The notes below the pieces were generated by a model. The model saw only the letters and a list, made by a program, of their open reading frames with translations, had not been told where the DNA came from and did no database searches. Shown here in pieces: positions 36,251 through 44,672 of a DNA stretch of 64,000 nt (positions are counted from its first letter, which is position 1; each line of letters begins with the position of its first letter). The DNA is from PoT sp049331405 (GTDB lineage Bacteria > Planctomycetota > Planctomycetia > Isosphaerales > Isosphaeraceae): contig NZ_CP186274.1 in assembly GCF_049331405.1 (NCBI RefSeq), forward strand, positions 2,046,001-2,110,000, written 5' to 3'. The translations under genes were made by a program, and so were the position numbers.

Positions 36251-36966
36251 CAACGACAGCCCCCCGCGACTTCGAGCCCGGCGGTCTTGAGCGCGGCCTG
36301 GAAGACGTTGCGATAGTGGTTCAACCGATACTCGGCGTTGTCGAGCGCCCCGCCGAAGGCCCGGTTCTCGTCGAGGTAGATCAGGGGGACCGCGACCTCG
36401 ACCGTTGAGAGGCCGTGCTGGACCATCTGGACCCAGACCTGCAGGGGCATCGCATAGCCGAAGTCGGTGATGTCGAACTTCTCGACCGCCGAGGCGCGAT
36501 AGGCCTTGAACCCGCAGAAGGCGTCGGTCACATTCAGGCCGAGGCAATCGACCAGCCAGCGCGTCACCTCGACGTTGATCCGCCTGCGTGCCTCGGGGGG
36601 CACCTGCGAGGGGTCGAAGATCTTGAGGTACCGGCTGCCCGAGACGACGTCCGCCTCGGCGAGATGCGAGCAGATCTCGGGGATCATCGAGGGCTCGTGC
36701 TGCCCGTCGCAATCGAGGGTGACGAGGCCGTCGTAGCCCCCTTCGAGGGTCCTGGCGAAGGCGCTCTGGAGGCCGGCGCCGTAGCCTCGGTTCTGGGGAT
36801 GGCGGATCACCTGGACGTTCGGGAACCCCTTGAGGAGCTCGGGGGTCCGATCGGTCGAACCGTCATCGATCACCAGCACGTCGCCCGCGAAGCGGAGGAC
36901 TTCGGTCAGGACGGGTTCGAGGTGCGCCTCCTCGTTGTGGACCGGGATGGCGGTGAGCACTCTCAT
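36250..36966 (-). CDS. GT2 glycosyltransferase, dolichol-phosphate mannosyltransferase-like
   Basis: 238 residues from the ATG at 36966 (an earlier ATG gives no sensible N-terminus). The GT-A domain is complete: VLTAIPVHNEEAHLEPVL, VIDDGSTDRTPELL, and the DCDGQH metal motif in GLVTLDCDGQHEPSM. A substrate-side FCGFKAYRASAVEKF is typical of polyprenyl-phosphate glycosyltransferases. It lacks the C-terminal membrane helices of many DPM-like enzymes, so it may be peripheral. It is first in a minus-strand unit with the BshC-like and GNAT proteins. Confidence 0.9.
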   Translation of the reverse strand: MRVLTAIPVHNEEAHLEPVLTEVLRFAGDVLVIDDGSTDRTPELLKGFPNVQVIRHPQNRGYGAGLQSAFARTLEGGYDGLVTLDCDGQHEPSMIPEICSHLAEADVVSGSRYLKIFDPSQVPPEARRRINVEVTRWLVDCLGLNVTDAFCGFKAYRASAVEKFDITDFGYAMPLQVWVQMVQHGLSTVEVAVPLIYLDENRAFGGALDNAEYRLNHYRNVFQAALKTAGLEVAGGCR

Positions 36967-37198
36967 CGTAAGGCCTGACCCTGATACCTGTTTTAACGAA
37001 AGTTTCGCCCTCTGATTGCGAGACCTTCGCATTCTAGTTGGGCCTATCCAGAAGTCAACGTGCCGACTTCTCGGGACCGCCACCGCCCCCTTGACCGCAT
37101 CGTGGAGATGCACCTAGCATAGAGGCGTCCTTCCTAATAGGCCGTGGGCGCGAGCGCCAAATCTTATCTCGATCCATCATCCATCCGCGATCCCTGAG

Positions 37199-40100
37199 AT
37201 GACCGAACCTGAATCGCACGATTTGCATCCGGAGTCGTCGTCTGCGGCGGTATCAACCCCCGTGGGTGAGGTCACCAACGAGGCCCCCGAGCCCGCGCCC
37301 CAGCCCTGGACGGCGGAGCGTGTGTCGGAGTGGAACTCATACTACGATATCTACGTCGTGCTGGGGGTGCTGCTCCTGGCCTTCGTCGCCTCGGCGAACA
37401 AGGTGTCCTACTCGGGGATCTGGCACCAGCTCAAGGTGGGCGAGCTGATCGCGGCCAAATCCCAGCCCATCACGACCGACGTCTTCTCCTACACCGAAGC
37501 CAACAAGCCCTGGGTGAACATCCCCTGGCTGCTCGAGTGGGGCCAGTCTCTGCTGTTCAAGGCGGCACGCGGCGTCGTCCCGGTCGACGTCAACGACCCG
37601 ACGGCGTCGGCCCCCAAGGCCGACCAGTTCGCGGTCGGCGTGCTCGTCGCCATCAACGCCCTGATCCGGGTCCTGACCGTGGGCGTGATCCTCAGGATCC
37701 GCCGACAAGGCCCGGGCCTCTGGTGGACGGCCTTCTGCGCGATGATCGCCCTGGCTGCGGTCTACAGCCCGCTCGGCGTCCTGATCGGGGGCGTCGCCGG
37801 CCCGGCCAAGGTCGACCCGGAGACCTGGGGACAACTCTTCCTCGCGCTCGAACTTCTCCTACTGCACAGGACGCTCAACCTCGGCAAGACGGGCTCGATC
37901 TGGGGCCTCTTGCCCCTCTTCCTGCTCTGGGCGAACGTCGACGAGTCGTTCCTGATCGGGCTGCTCGTCCTGACCGCGACCATCGTCGGCCGGATCGTCA
38001 AGCCGAGCGAGATCGAGGCCGCGAGCCTCCCGGCAGGTCAGGCGATCGCCGCGCTCGTCGGCTCGTTCGCCGTCTGCCTGGCAAATCCGTCGCTCTATCG
38101 GATCTATCCGACCGCCCTCGAGCCGATCTTCCAGCTCTTCAAGCCGACCGCGGGCACGCTGACGATCCAGCAGCTCTCTTACTTCGGCAAGGAACTCTGG
38201 GAGAACGAGCAGACCACGTCGCGGACCATCCGAAGCTACCTGCTCGCCTACTATTTCCTGGCCGTCGGCCTGGGACTGGGCTCCTTCTTCCTCAATCGCC
38301 GGAACTTCTCGCTCGCCAGGTTCCTGAGCTTCGCCTTGCTGGCGGTCCTCTGGGGGGCCTTGCTCCGCTATAACGGCCTCTTCGCCGTGCTGATGGCCCC
38401 CGTCCTGGCGCTCAACGGCCAGGAATGGTATCAGGACACGTTCGGCACCAAGGGTAAGCTCGGCCGAAGCTGGGCGCTCTGGTCGACGGGAGGCCGCTTC
38501 GTCACGATCCTCATCGTCTTCGCCTTCGTGGCCCAGTGCCTCACCGGCTATGGGCGCTCGATGGGCGAGGCCCGGTTCGGCTTCGGCTTCGATCCCGACG
38601 AGTTCGAGTTCGAGGCGGCCGAATACCTCCGATCCGCCAAGATCGAGGGGAACATCCTCAACACGACCGTCCGGCAGGGCGACGCCCTCATCTGGAAGGC
38701 ATACCCCAACCGCAAGACCTACATCGACGGCCGCAGCCACGTCTTCGAGCCCGAGGTCCAGCGCGACCTCCAGGCCGTCCGCGTGGCACTCCGCGAAGAT
38801 CAGGTTGAGGTCTGGAAGCCGATCCTCGATCGGTATGAGATCAGCGCGGTGATGATCGAGGAGCCCACGGCCCCCATCACCTATCAGCGCCTGATGCAGA
38901 GCCTGAACTGGATCCCGTTCTATGACGACGGCAGCGTCATCCTGTTCGGGCGGGCCGACGCCAAGGCGAACGATCTCGCATACTTCAAGTCGAACCGGCT
39001 CGATGCCGAGACCCTGGCCTATCGCACGACCAGGACGGTGCCGAGCACCGATCGGCCGCCGACCGCGGTGACGAAGATCGACTCCATCTTCGTGAACCGG
39101 CTCCTCGAGAATGCGCAGCCTCACACCGAGTCGTCGCGGCGCTGGCTCATGGGACCGGCCTACGACCCGAACAACCCAATCCTGCCTAGCCCGGCACGCT
39201 GCATCCTCGGCATCCGCGAGGCGAGGACTGCACTCGCCAAGAAGCCGGACGACCCCAGGGCCTATCGCCTCCTCGCCGCGGCCTATCGCGACCTGATGGT
39301 CCAGGAGAGCGCCCTGCTCGCCGGCCTCACGCTCACTCCCAAGGATCAGGCGAGGGTTCGGCAGGTCGCCCCGCGCAACGACCTCCTGATGAATCGGTTC
39401 CGCCAGCGTGCGACCGCCCTCAACTTCGCGATCCAGACGACCCTGCCTCCCACCACCGTGGAGCAGCGGAGCGAGCTCTTTCAGCAGAACCTCGAGCTCT
39501 ACCAGCTCTACCTCGGCGCCAACTTCATCGACCTCGCCCGCGATCGGCTGCAGGTGATGATGAACCTCGTCAAGCCCGGCGATATGCAGGAGGAATTGCG
39601 GACCCGCTTCGCCCAGGAGCTTGAGCGGCTTCAGGAGCAGGTCAAGAGGGTCGAGGAAGGCATGAGCGACATGGTCGCCGAGCAGCAGGTGGGCCCGATG
39701 CAGCGTGCCGACTTCGCCCTGCGACAGGGGGCCGCCGGCCTGGCGAGCCAGGAGCTCGACGAGGCCATCCAGATCAACGTCAGCCCCGCGCTCGTCACGC
39801 CCCGCCTGCTCGACCTCTACTGCGACACCGGCCAGCCCGAGAAGGCCGTCGACCTGCTGACCAAGAGCAGCAATGTCGACGACCCGACCTTCGGCACGGA
39901 GCCCGGCACGTCGGCCCTGCGTCAGGGGCGGGTCTGGTTCCTGCTCGGCAACTACGAGTACGCGGCCACCCTCTGGCAGCGGAATGCGATCTCGGCCCTG
40001 CGATTCGAGCGGAGCGTCAAGTCGCTCGGCGCCGCCCGTGCGTTGCTCCTCGGCGAGGCCAAGGAGGCGACCTCGAACTTCGAGTCGATCCCCTCGAAGA

Positions 40101-40636
40101 TCACCACGCAGGCCATCTGGGAGTACGACCTGGCCTGCTGCCGCCTCGAAGCCGGCCAGCCGGAGCTCGCGGCCGAGGCCTTCACCGAGGCCTTGAAGCT
40201 CGCGCCGGAACTCCCCCAGCGCCCGATCGCCGTCTATTACCTCGAGAAGCTCGGCAAACCGGTCCCCCCCAAGCCCGAAGAAGCCTCCGCCGAGCCCGAG
40301 GCCGCCGAAAAGCCCGCGACCCCGGCCGCTCCCGCAACTCCGGCGGCTCCGCCCGCCGCCGAGACCCCCACGCCGGCTCCCGCTCCGACACCGGCACCGG
40401 CCGTTCCTGCCCCCAAGCCGGAAGAGAAGCCGGCTCCCAAGCCGGAGGCGCCCGCAGAGCCGAAGGACAAGGACAAGTCACCCGCCCCGGCTCCCACTCC
40501 CGAGCCCGCGGCATCGGCGCCGCCCTCCGCGCCTGCGACTCCGGCCGAGCCCAAGGAGAAAGCCCCCGAACCCGCGGCCCCGGCTCCGGCCCCCACGCCC
40601 GAACCGAAGCCGGAGGCGGGCGCCGAGAAGAAGTGA
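37199..40636 (+). CDS. Large membrane protein with TPR-like region and Pro/Ala-rich tail
   Basis: 1145 residues. About 45 N-terminal residues are acidic and Pro-rich. Residues about 48-460 form 9-11 membrane helices (for example YVVLGVLLLAFVASA), followed by a soluble part with YIDGRSHVFEPEVQ. Residues about 660-1010 are helical repeats of TPR type (ARTALAKKPDDPRAYRLLAAAY; LAAEAFTEALKLAPELPQ). The last 125 residues are a Pro/Ala/Lys/Glu-rich tail, largely PAP and KPE repeats, likely extended and unstructured. The combination suggests a bacterial polytopic scaffold with an extracytoplasmic or cytoplasmic helical platform. I know no function for such proteins. Confidence 0.72.
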   Translation: MTEPESHDLHPESSSAAVSTPVGEVTNEAPEPAPQPWTAERVSEWNSYYDIYVVLGVLLLAFVASANKVSYSGIWHQLKVGELIAAKSQPITTDVFSYTEANKPWVNIPWLLEWGQSLLFKAARGVVPVDVNDPTASAPKADQFAVGVLVAINALIRVLTVGVILRIRRQGPGLWWTAFCAMIALAAVYSPLGVLIGGVAGPAKVDPETWGQLFLALELLLLHRTLNLGKTGSIWGLLPLFLLWANVDESFLIGLLVLTATIVGRIVKPSEIEAASLPAGQAIAALVGSFAVCLANPSLYRIYPTALEPIFQLFKPTAGTLTIQQLSYFGKELWENEQTTSRTIRSYLLAYYFLAVGLGLGSFFLNRRNFSLARFLSFALLAVLWGALLRYNGLFAVLMAPVLALNGQEWYQDTFGTKGKLGRSWALWSTGGRFVTILIVFAFVAQCLTGYGRSMGEARFGFGFDPDEFEFEAAEYLRSAKIEGNILNTTVRQGDALIWKAYPNRKTYIDGRSHVFEPEVQRDLQAVRVALREDQVEVWKPILDRYEISAVMIEEPTAPITYQRLMQSLNWIPFYDDGSVILFGRADAKANDLAYFKSNRLDAETLAYRTTRTVPSTDRPPTAVTKIDSIFVNRLLENAQPHTESSRRWLMGPAYDPNNPILPSPARCILGIREARTALAKKPDDPRAYRLLAAAYRDLMVQESALLAGLTLTPKDQARVRQVAPRNDLLMNRFRQRATALNFAIQTTLPPTTVEQRSELFQQNLELYQLYLGANFIDLARDRLQVMMNLVKPGDMQEELRTRFAQELERLQEQVKRVEEGMSDMVAEQQVGPMQRADFALRQGAAGLASQELDEAIQINVSPALVTPRLLDLYCDTGQPEKAVDLLTKSSNVDDPTFGTEPGTSALRQGRVWFLLGNYEYAATLWQRNAISALRFERSVKSLGAARALLLGEAKEATSNFESIPSKITTQAIWEYDLACCRLEAGQPELAAEAFTEALKLAPELPQRPIAVYYLEKLGKPVPPKPEEASAEPEAAEKPATPAAPATPAAPPAAETPTPAPAPTPAPAVPAPKPEEKPAPKPEAPAEPKDKDKSPAPAPTPEPAASAPPSAPATPAEPKEKAPEPAAPAPAPTPEPKPEAGAEKK

Positions 40637-40951
40637 GCTTTCGAGAGCCCTGCGAACTTCTCCCGCTATCGGTGTGACCAATAAGATCGCCGCTCGATTC
40701 CTCGCGAATCGAGCGGCGATCTTTTCTTGCGCCCGGGGTGGAGGTGGGATTTCCATCGAACATGTTTGAACCTTCAACTTATTGCATCACACGCACTTTT
40801 TGGTATCTGTGATCGCTCGGACGGTCCGCCGCAAGCTCGGCCGCAGCCGCCGAAGGCTTGGCCGAAGATGTCATCGAGGCCAGGCTTCACTTCACAGATA
40901 TTGCAATCGTCGGCCTGACTCCGAACTTCAACTCCAGGGTGCCTCAACACG
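40637..40951. other. Intergenic region with terminator; no gene recognised
   Basis: 315 bases. The left part holds the terminator listed next. The right part, from about 40760, is less G/C-rich and should carry the promoter of the hypothetical protein at 40952, but I found no convincing box pair. Confidence 0.5.
40683..40727 (+). terminator. Rho-independent terminator
   Basis: 18-pair stem (arms 40683-40700 and 40706-40723, loop CTCGC) running into TTTTCTT. It ends the 1145-residue protein gene. Confidence 0.88.
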
Positions 40952-42211
40952 ATGTCCGCATCACATCGCCTGCTTGAGTTGATCGAAGAGTGCTTGATCG
41001 AGCATGGGGGCGACCTCGGCGGCTGGACTAACCTCGCCGATGACGCGCTGCAGGTCTTCGATGGGCGGGTGACGCTCCGGGCCGAGTCGAGGGATCCGGG
41101 GCCCTCGCCCCGAGAGGGCATCGTCCACGCCCACGTCTTCATGAAATTGCATGAACACGAGGACGAAATCCTGGATGCGTGCCTGTTCGGGATCGGCGAC
41201 GATCGCGAGGCTGCGTTGAAGCAGGCCGCCGGCGTCTGGATGGTCAGGGTGGCCGGGCCGCTCAAGTCGTTCATCGACAACAAGCCGGTCTGCATGACAT
41301 GCCAGGCGGGCGTGCAAGGGGGCGATCCTTCGAAGGGCTACGCCGAGAGCGATTATGGCCTGCCCGGCCTCCGCGCCTACGTCGGCCCCGCCGTCTCGCG
41401 AGGGTTTACCGACGACCGGATCAGCTCGGCCATCGACGACTCCAAACCCTGGTTCCGATACGCCTCCGAGTCCGCGGCGCCACGGAGAGTCCACCTGGCG
41501 AAGGCCTCGATCTCCGCGAAGGGGAAGGAAGGCTGGCGCAGGGACCTGGAAATCGACGGGCACGACGTCTCGCACGTCGACCCCGACTGGCCGGCCGGGA
41601 TCAAGGCCCCCGAGTTCGGATACGTGACGCGGTTCGCGGTCTTCGAGTTCCCGCGCAACTCGAAGGTGATTTCCCGGCGATCCGAGCTGGAACGGACCAT
41701 CCGCCACTTCGCCGAGAACTATGCGAAACATGAGTCGGTCGACCAGCTCATGGAGGAGATGGTCGGCCAGGGATTCGATCCCGACCTCGTCCACGAGACC
41801 GAATCCATCTCGACGATCGCATTCGGCCGCGCCCTCTTCGAACCGGCGGGAGTCCAATATTCCCCGACCATCATCCGTGCCCGCCGCGACGGCCGGGTCG
41901 AGGCCGAGGTCCCGTTGATGTCGATCCCGGCCTTCTCGCGTGCCAGGGCGATCGCCGCGCAGTTGCGCGAAACGATGTCGCAAGATGACTTCCAGTCACT
42001 CTGCTGCTACAACGCGGAATCGAATGCGATCCTCCAGGCCCTCAACGCCTCCGGCGACGAACTGGACCTGTCCTCCTTGCAGATGTTCCCTTCCGTCGTG
42101 CCCGATCGCGGGGTGAGCGATCAAACGATGCAGCAAGCCGTGGCGACGATGAACGCCCTCGTCGAGCGAAGACGCCAGGGGAGGAAGAAACCCTGGTGGA
42201 AGTTCTGGTGA
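40952..42211 (+). CDS. Conserved-looking hypothetical protein (DUF6348-like N-terminus)
   Basis: 419 residues with no signal peptide and no membrane segment. The N-terminal half (FDGRVTLRAESRDPGP, then HAHVFMKLHEHEDEILDACLFG and QAGVQGGDPSKGY) resembles an uncharacterised family I associate with DUF6348, though the match is from memory. The C-terminal half has EFPRNSKVISRRSELERTI and ends in a basic RRRQGRKKPWWKFW, which could bind a membrane or nucleic acid. Five tryptophans are spread through it. Function is unknown; no partner gene adjoins. Confidence 0.6.
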   Translation: MSASHRLLELIEECLIEHGGDLGGWTNLADDALQVFDGRVTLRAESRDPGPSPREGIVHAHVFMKLHEHEDEILDACLFGIGDDREAALKQAAGVWMVRVAGPLKSFIDNKPVCMTCQAGVQGGDPSKGYAESDYGLPGLRAYVGPAVSRGFTDDRISSAIDDSKPWFRYASESAAPRRVHLAKASISAKGKEGWRRDLEIDGHDVSHVDPDWPAGIKAPEFGYVTRFAVFEFPRNSKVISRRSELERTIRHFAENYAKHESVDQLMEEMVGQGFDPDLVHETESISTIAFGRALFEPAGVQYSPTIIRARRDGRVEAEVPLMSIPAFSRARAIAAQLRETMSQDDFQSLCCYNAESNAILQALNASGDELDLSSLQMFPSVVPDRGVSDQTMQQAVATMNALVERRRQGRKKPWWKFW

Positions 42212-42286
42212 TCGGGACGTGGAGCCTCGACCGGCCGCGACGGAGGCGGATCCGGCCGATATCGGGCCGATCGAATCCACAAATAA

Positions 42287-42345
42287 AAGTCATGTGCGAT
42301 CCTCAATTCAAAGACGCGGTATTTGAAGAGGATCGCCCATGACTT
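42287..42345. terminator. Imperfect long inverted repeat, probable terminator of the rhodanese gene
   Basis: Arms AAGTCATG-CGATCCTC-CAAA and their complements at 42287-42312 and 42322-42345, interrupted by two small mismatched bulges, around a short loop. In the minus direction the hairpin is followed by TTTTATTT, a good T-tract, so it most likely terminates the rhodanese gene that ends at 42356, and may serve the convergent neighbour too. Confidence 0.65.
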
Positions 42346-42355
42346 CCAGAGGGAC

Positions 42356-43273
42356 TCAGGGCTTCGAGCCCGGATCCGTCCCCTTGACGACGGGGGTTTC
42401 CTCGGCGTTGCCCCAGTCGGACCAGCCCAGGTAGTAGTTGCGGGCGGGGATGCCGAGGCGCCGGAGGACGAATGCGTCGACCGAGGCGCGGCCGCCCCCC
42501 TGGCAGTGAGTGATCGCAGGGGCGGTCCCTTCGAGTCCGAGCCCGGCGAGCTTGGAACGGAGCGTCGATTCGTCCAGGAATCGACCGTCCTTGTCGACGA
42601 GGTCCGTCCACTCGACGCGGCAGGCCGTGGGGACGTGGCCCCCCTTCCTGGACTTGGCGTCCTCGCCGGTGTACTCGGCAGTCGTGCGGGCGTCGACCAC
42701 GCGGGCGGAGCCGTCCTTGATCGCGGTCAGGACGTCGTCCTTGGTCGCAAGCCAGTCGGGACGAAAGCTCACGGGGAAGGCATGCGGCTTGACCTTGGGG
42801 ACGTCGGTCGACACCGGTCGATGGCCGGCGACCCAGAGCGGGTAAGCACCGTTGACCAGGCCGACGTTCTCGACCCCCAGATGACGCAGGAGCCACCAGA
42901 GCCTCGCGGCGTCGAGTTGTCGCTTGCCGTCGACGACGATGACCTGCGTCTCCGGCTCGATCCCCAGCGGGGTGATCCAGGCCTGCCAGGCGGTCTTATC
43001 CGTCAGGCCGCCGGGGCGTGAGGCCAGCGTGGAAACCGGCTTGGTATCAACCCAGACGGCCCCGGGGATGTGGCCCTTGTCATACTCGGCCTTCGGGCGC
43101 GGATCGAGAATCCGGAGCTTCGGCTCCGACAGTTTCTTCTCGAGGTCGGCCTGCTCGAGGAGGAGGGGCGGCTTGACCTTGTCGTCGGCCCCTCGCGCCA
43201 GCCCGGCGGAAACTCCCAGTGCGAGGCAGATCGTCAGTCGCAGTCCCTGCCTGAGTCGACTCGTTCGCATCAT
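42356..43273 (-). CDS. Exported two-domain rhodanese (sulfurtransferase)
   Basis: 305 residues, with GGAGG three bases before the start and a Sec signal (LRLTICLALGVSAGLARGA). The mature part has the tandem rhodanese layout: an inactive N-terminal domain (LRILDPRPKAEYDKGHIPGA, no cysteine at the active-site position) and a catalytic C-terminal domain with RVVDARTTAEYTGED and Cys257 in THCQGGGRAS. It should transfer sulfur from thiosulfate or a persulfide to a thiol acceptor in the periplasm, like SseA/ThiI-type thiosulfate transferases. It stands alone, with no sox or cyanide genes nearby. Confidence 0.9.
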   Translation of the reverse strand: MMRTSRLRQGLRLTICLALGVSAGLARGADDKVKPPLLLEQADLEKKLSEPKLRILDPRPKAEYDKGHIPGAVWVDTKPVSTLASRPGGLTDKTAWQAWITPLGIEPETQVIVVDGKRQLDAARLWWLLRHLGVENVGLVNGAYPLWVAGHRPVSTDVPKVKPHAFPVSFRPDWLATKDDVLTAIKDGSARVVDARTTAEYTGEDAKSRKGGHVPTACRVEWTDLVDKDGRFLDESTLRSKLAGLGLEGTAPAITHCQGGGRASVDAFVLRRLGIPARNYYLGWSDWGNAEETPVVKGTDPGSKP

Positions 43274-43548
43274 GGTACCTCCTGGTCGTGTCGGGGCCTG
43301 ATGGCAAGCCCTCGACTGGGATGCTCAGGTCCCCGATCGGCTTGATCCCGCGAGGATCGCAAATCGCCGCGACGCCGGTTCTAACACAATTCCCGCCGCC
43401 CCGCATCTTCCCAGGAGCCTGGCGAGAGCGACGGGCAATCGTGAGAGAATGTTAAGATCGACCCATCAAGACGCGATAAGGAAAGTAGAAGCTCCGCGAT
43501 CACGTCGCATCGGGAGCCTAACCAAGATTCATCGGGAGGGGTTGTCGC

Positions 43549-43866
43549 ATGAAAACTCTCCGAGACTCTTCGGTCGCCTCGGACCTCGGGGCGGAACTCA
43601 GCGAGAACGTGCAGCGGGCGGCCGAGAGCCGCTTGCGGGAGAGCTCCTACCTGGCGCTCTGCACGGTGGGATGCCGCCATCGCAAAGGCATCCTGTCCCT
43701 CTGGGGCGCGGTGCCCACGGAGTACCTCCGGCAACTCGCCCAGGCCCTCGTGGCGGACCTCGAGGGCGTGGCGGAGGTCGAGAACTCGATCCGGGTCTGG
43801 GCCGACCCGAGCCGCGACCAGCCGGAATCCCGCAGCCTCATGGCCGCGGGCCAGGCCAGGGATTGA
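43549..43866 (+). CDS. BON domain protein
   Basis: 105 residues. The core, with NVQRAAESRLRESSYLALCTVGCRHRKGILSLWGAVPTEYLRQLAQALV followed by GVAEVENSIRV, is a single BON fold (alpha-beta repeat of about 60 residues). The usual strand-turn LxGxVP reads LWGAVP. No signal peptide or membrane anchor is seen, which is unusual, since BON domains are normally periplasmic or part of membrane channels. It may bind phospholipid or protein partners. The gene is isolated. Confidence 0.7.
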   Translation: MKTLRDSSVASDLGAELSENVQRAAESRLRESSYLALCTVGCRHRKGILSLWGAVPTEYLRQLAQALVADLEGVAEVENSIRVWADPSRDQPESRSLMAAGQARD

Positions 43867-43905
43867 CGGGGCAGGGGGACGCCCCTCATCCTTCATCATG
43901 GAGCC

Positions 43906-44613
43906 TCAGGGACGAATCGCGGGCTTCCCCGCGTCGTCGACGAGGATCACGTTATCGACCCGGCAGACGACGTCCTGGAAGTCGTCGTTCGTCGAATATT
44001 CCCAGCCGATGATGAGGCTGTTGGGGATCGTCTTCCCCGTGGCCTTGTCGCGGTTGGGATAGATCATGACTTTATACGGTTGCGCGGCGAGTCGGCGATT
44101 GATCGCGGCGACGAGGGCGGGCTGCGTGAAGACGCCACCGTCGTTGAACTCGTCGTTGCCGATCGTCAGGCCGAACGGCTTGTCGCCCGGGTCGAAGCTC
44201 GTCTTCGAGCCCTCATTCAGCGACGGCGGCAGGTTTTTGCCGGTCTCGAGGTCCTCGGCCGTGTTCCGGATCTTGTATGACCAGAGGGGCTGTGACTTCG
44301 GGGCGCCGCCGTTTTCGCCGGGCAGATACCAGCCGCCCCGGGTCGTGTTCGCCAGGCCCAGGGCGATGACCGGGGTGTACGTGACGGGCCCCTCGCCCGC
44401 CTTCTTGAAGAGGCCGGGGACGGCCGTCGCGGCGGTCTCGACGGGGTTCAGCAGGTCGGCGAACATCGCGAGGCCGTAGCGATCCTTGAGGATGACGACC
44501 CAATCCGGCTCGCTCGGGCCGGGGGCGACCTTCGGTTGCTTCGGCGTCTGGGCCTGCGCGAGCGTCGCCAGCGCCAGGGCGCCGGCCACGAGCAGAGTCA
44601 GGTAGCGTCTCAT
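43906..44613 (-). CDS. Exported hypothetical protein
   Basis: 235 residues with a clear Sec signal (LTLLVAGALALATLAQAQ). The mature part has no cysteines except one near the end and alternates strands and loops: WVVILKDRYGLAMFADLLNP, VIALGLANTTRGGWYLPG, NSLIIGWEYS. It has no motif I recognise. A Gly/Asn/Trp-rich look suggests a secreted beta-rich protein. It lies 59 bases before the YfhO-type gene on the same strand, so the two may share a transcript. Confidence 0.62.
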   Translation of the reverse strand: MRRYLTLLVAGALALATLAQAQTPKQPKVAPGPSEPDWVVILKDRYGLAMFADLLNPVETAATAVPGLFKKAGEGPVTYTPVIALGLANTTRGGWYLPGENGGAPKSQPLWSYKIRNTAEDLETGKNLPPSLNEGSKTSFDPGDKPFGLTIGNDEFNDGGVFTQPALVAAINRRLAAQPYKVMIYPNRDKATGKTIPNSLIIGWEYSTNDDFQDVVCRVDNVILVDDAGKPAIRP

Positions 44614-44672
44614 CGTGTCGTCTCTCGAGGGTCATGAAAGAGCAAAACGCAGCAGGATGTCGGGACGAGGCG

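Noticed and set aside
43868..43885. GGGGC/GCCCC hairpin between convergent genes
   Set aside because: Only five pairs with an eight-base loop and no T-run; too weak to call a terminator.
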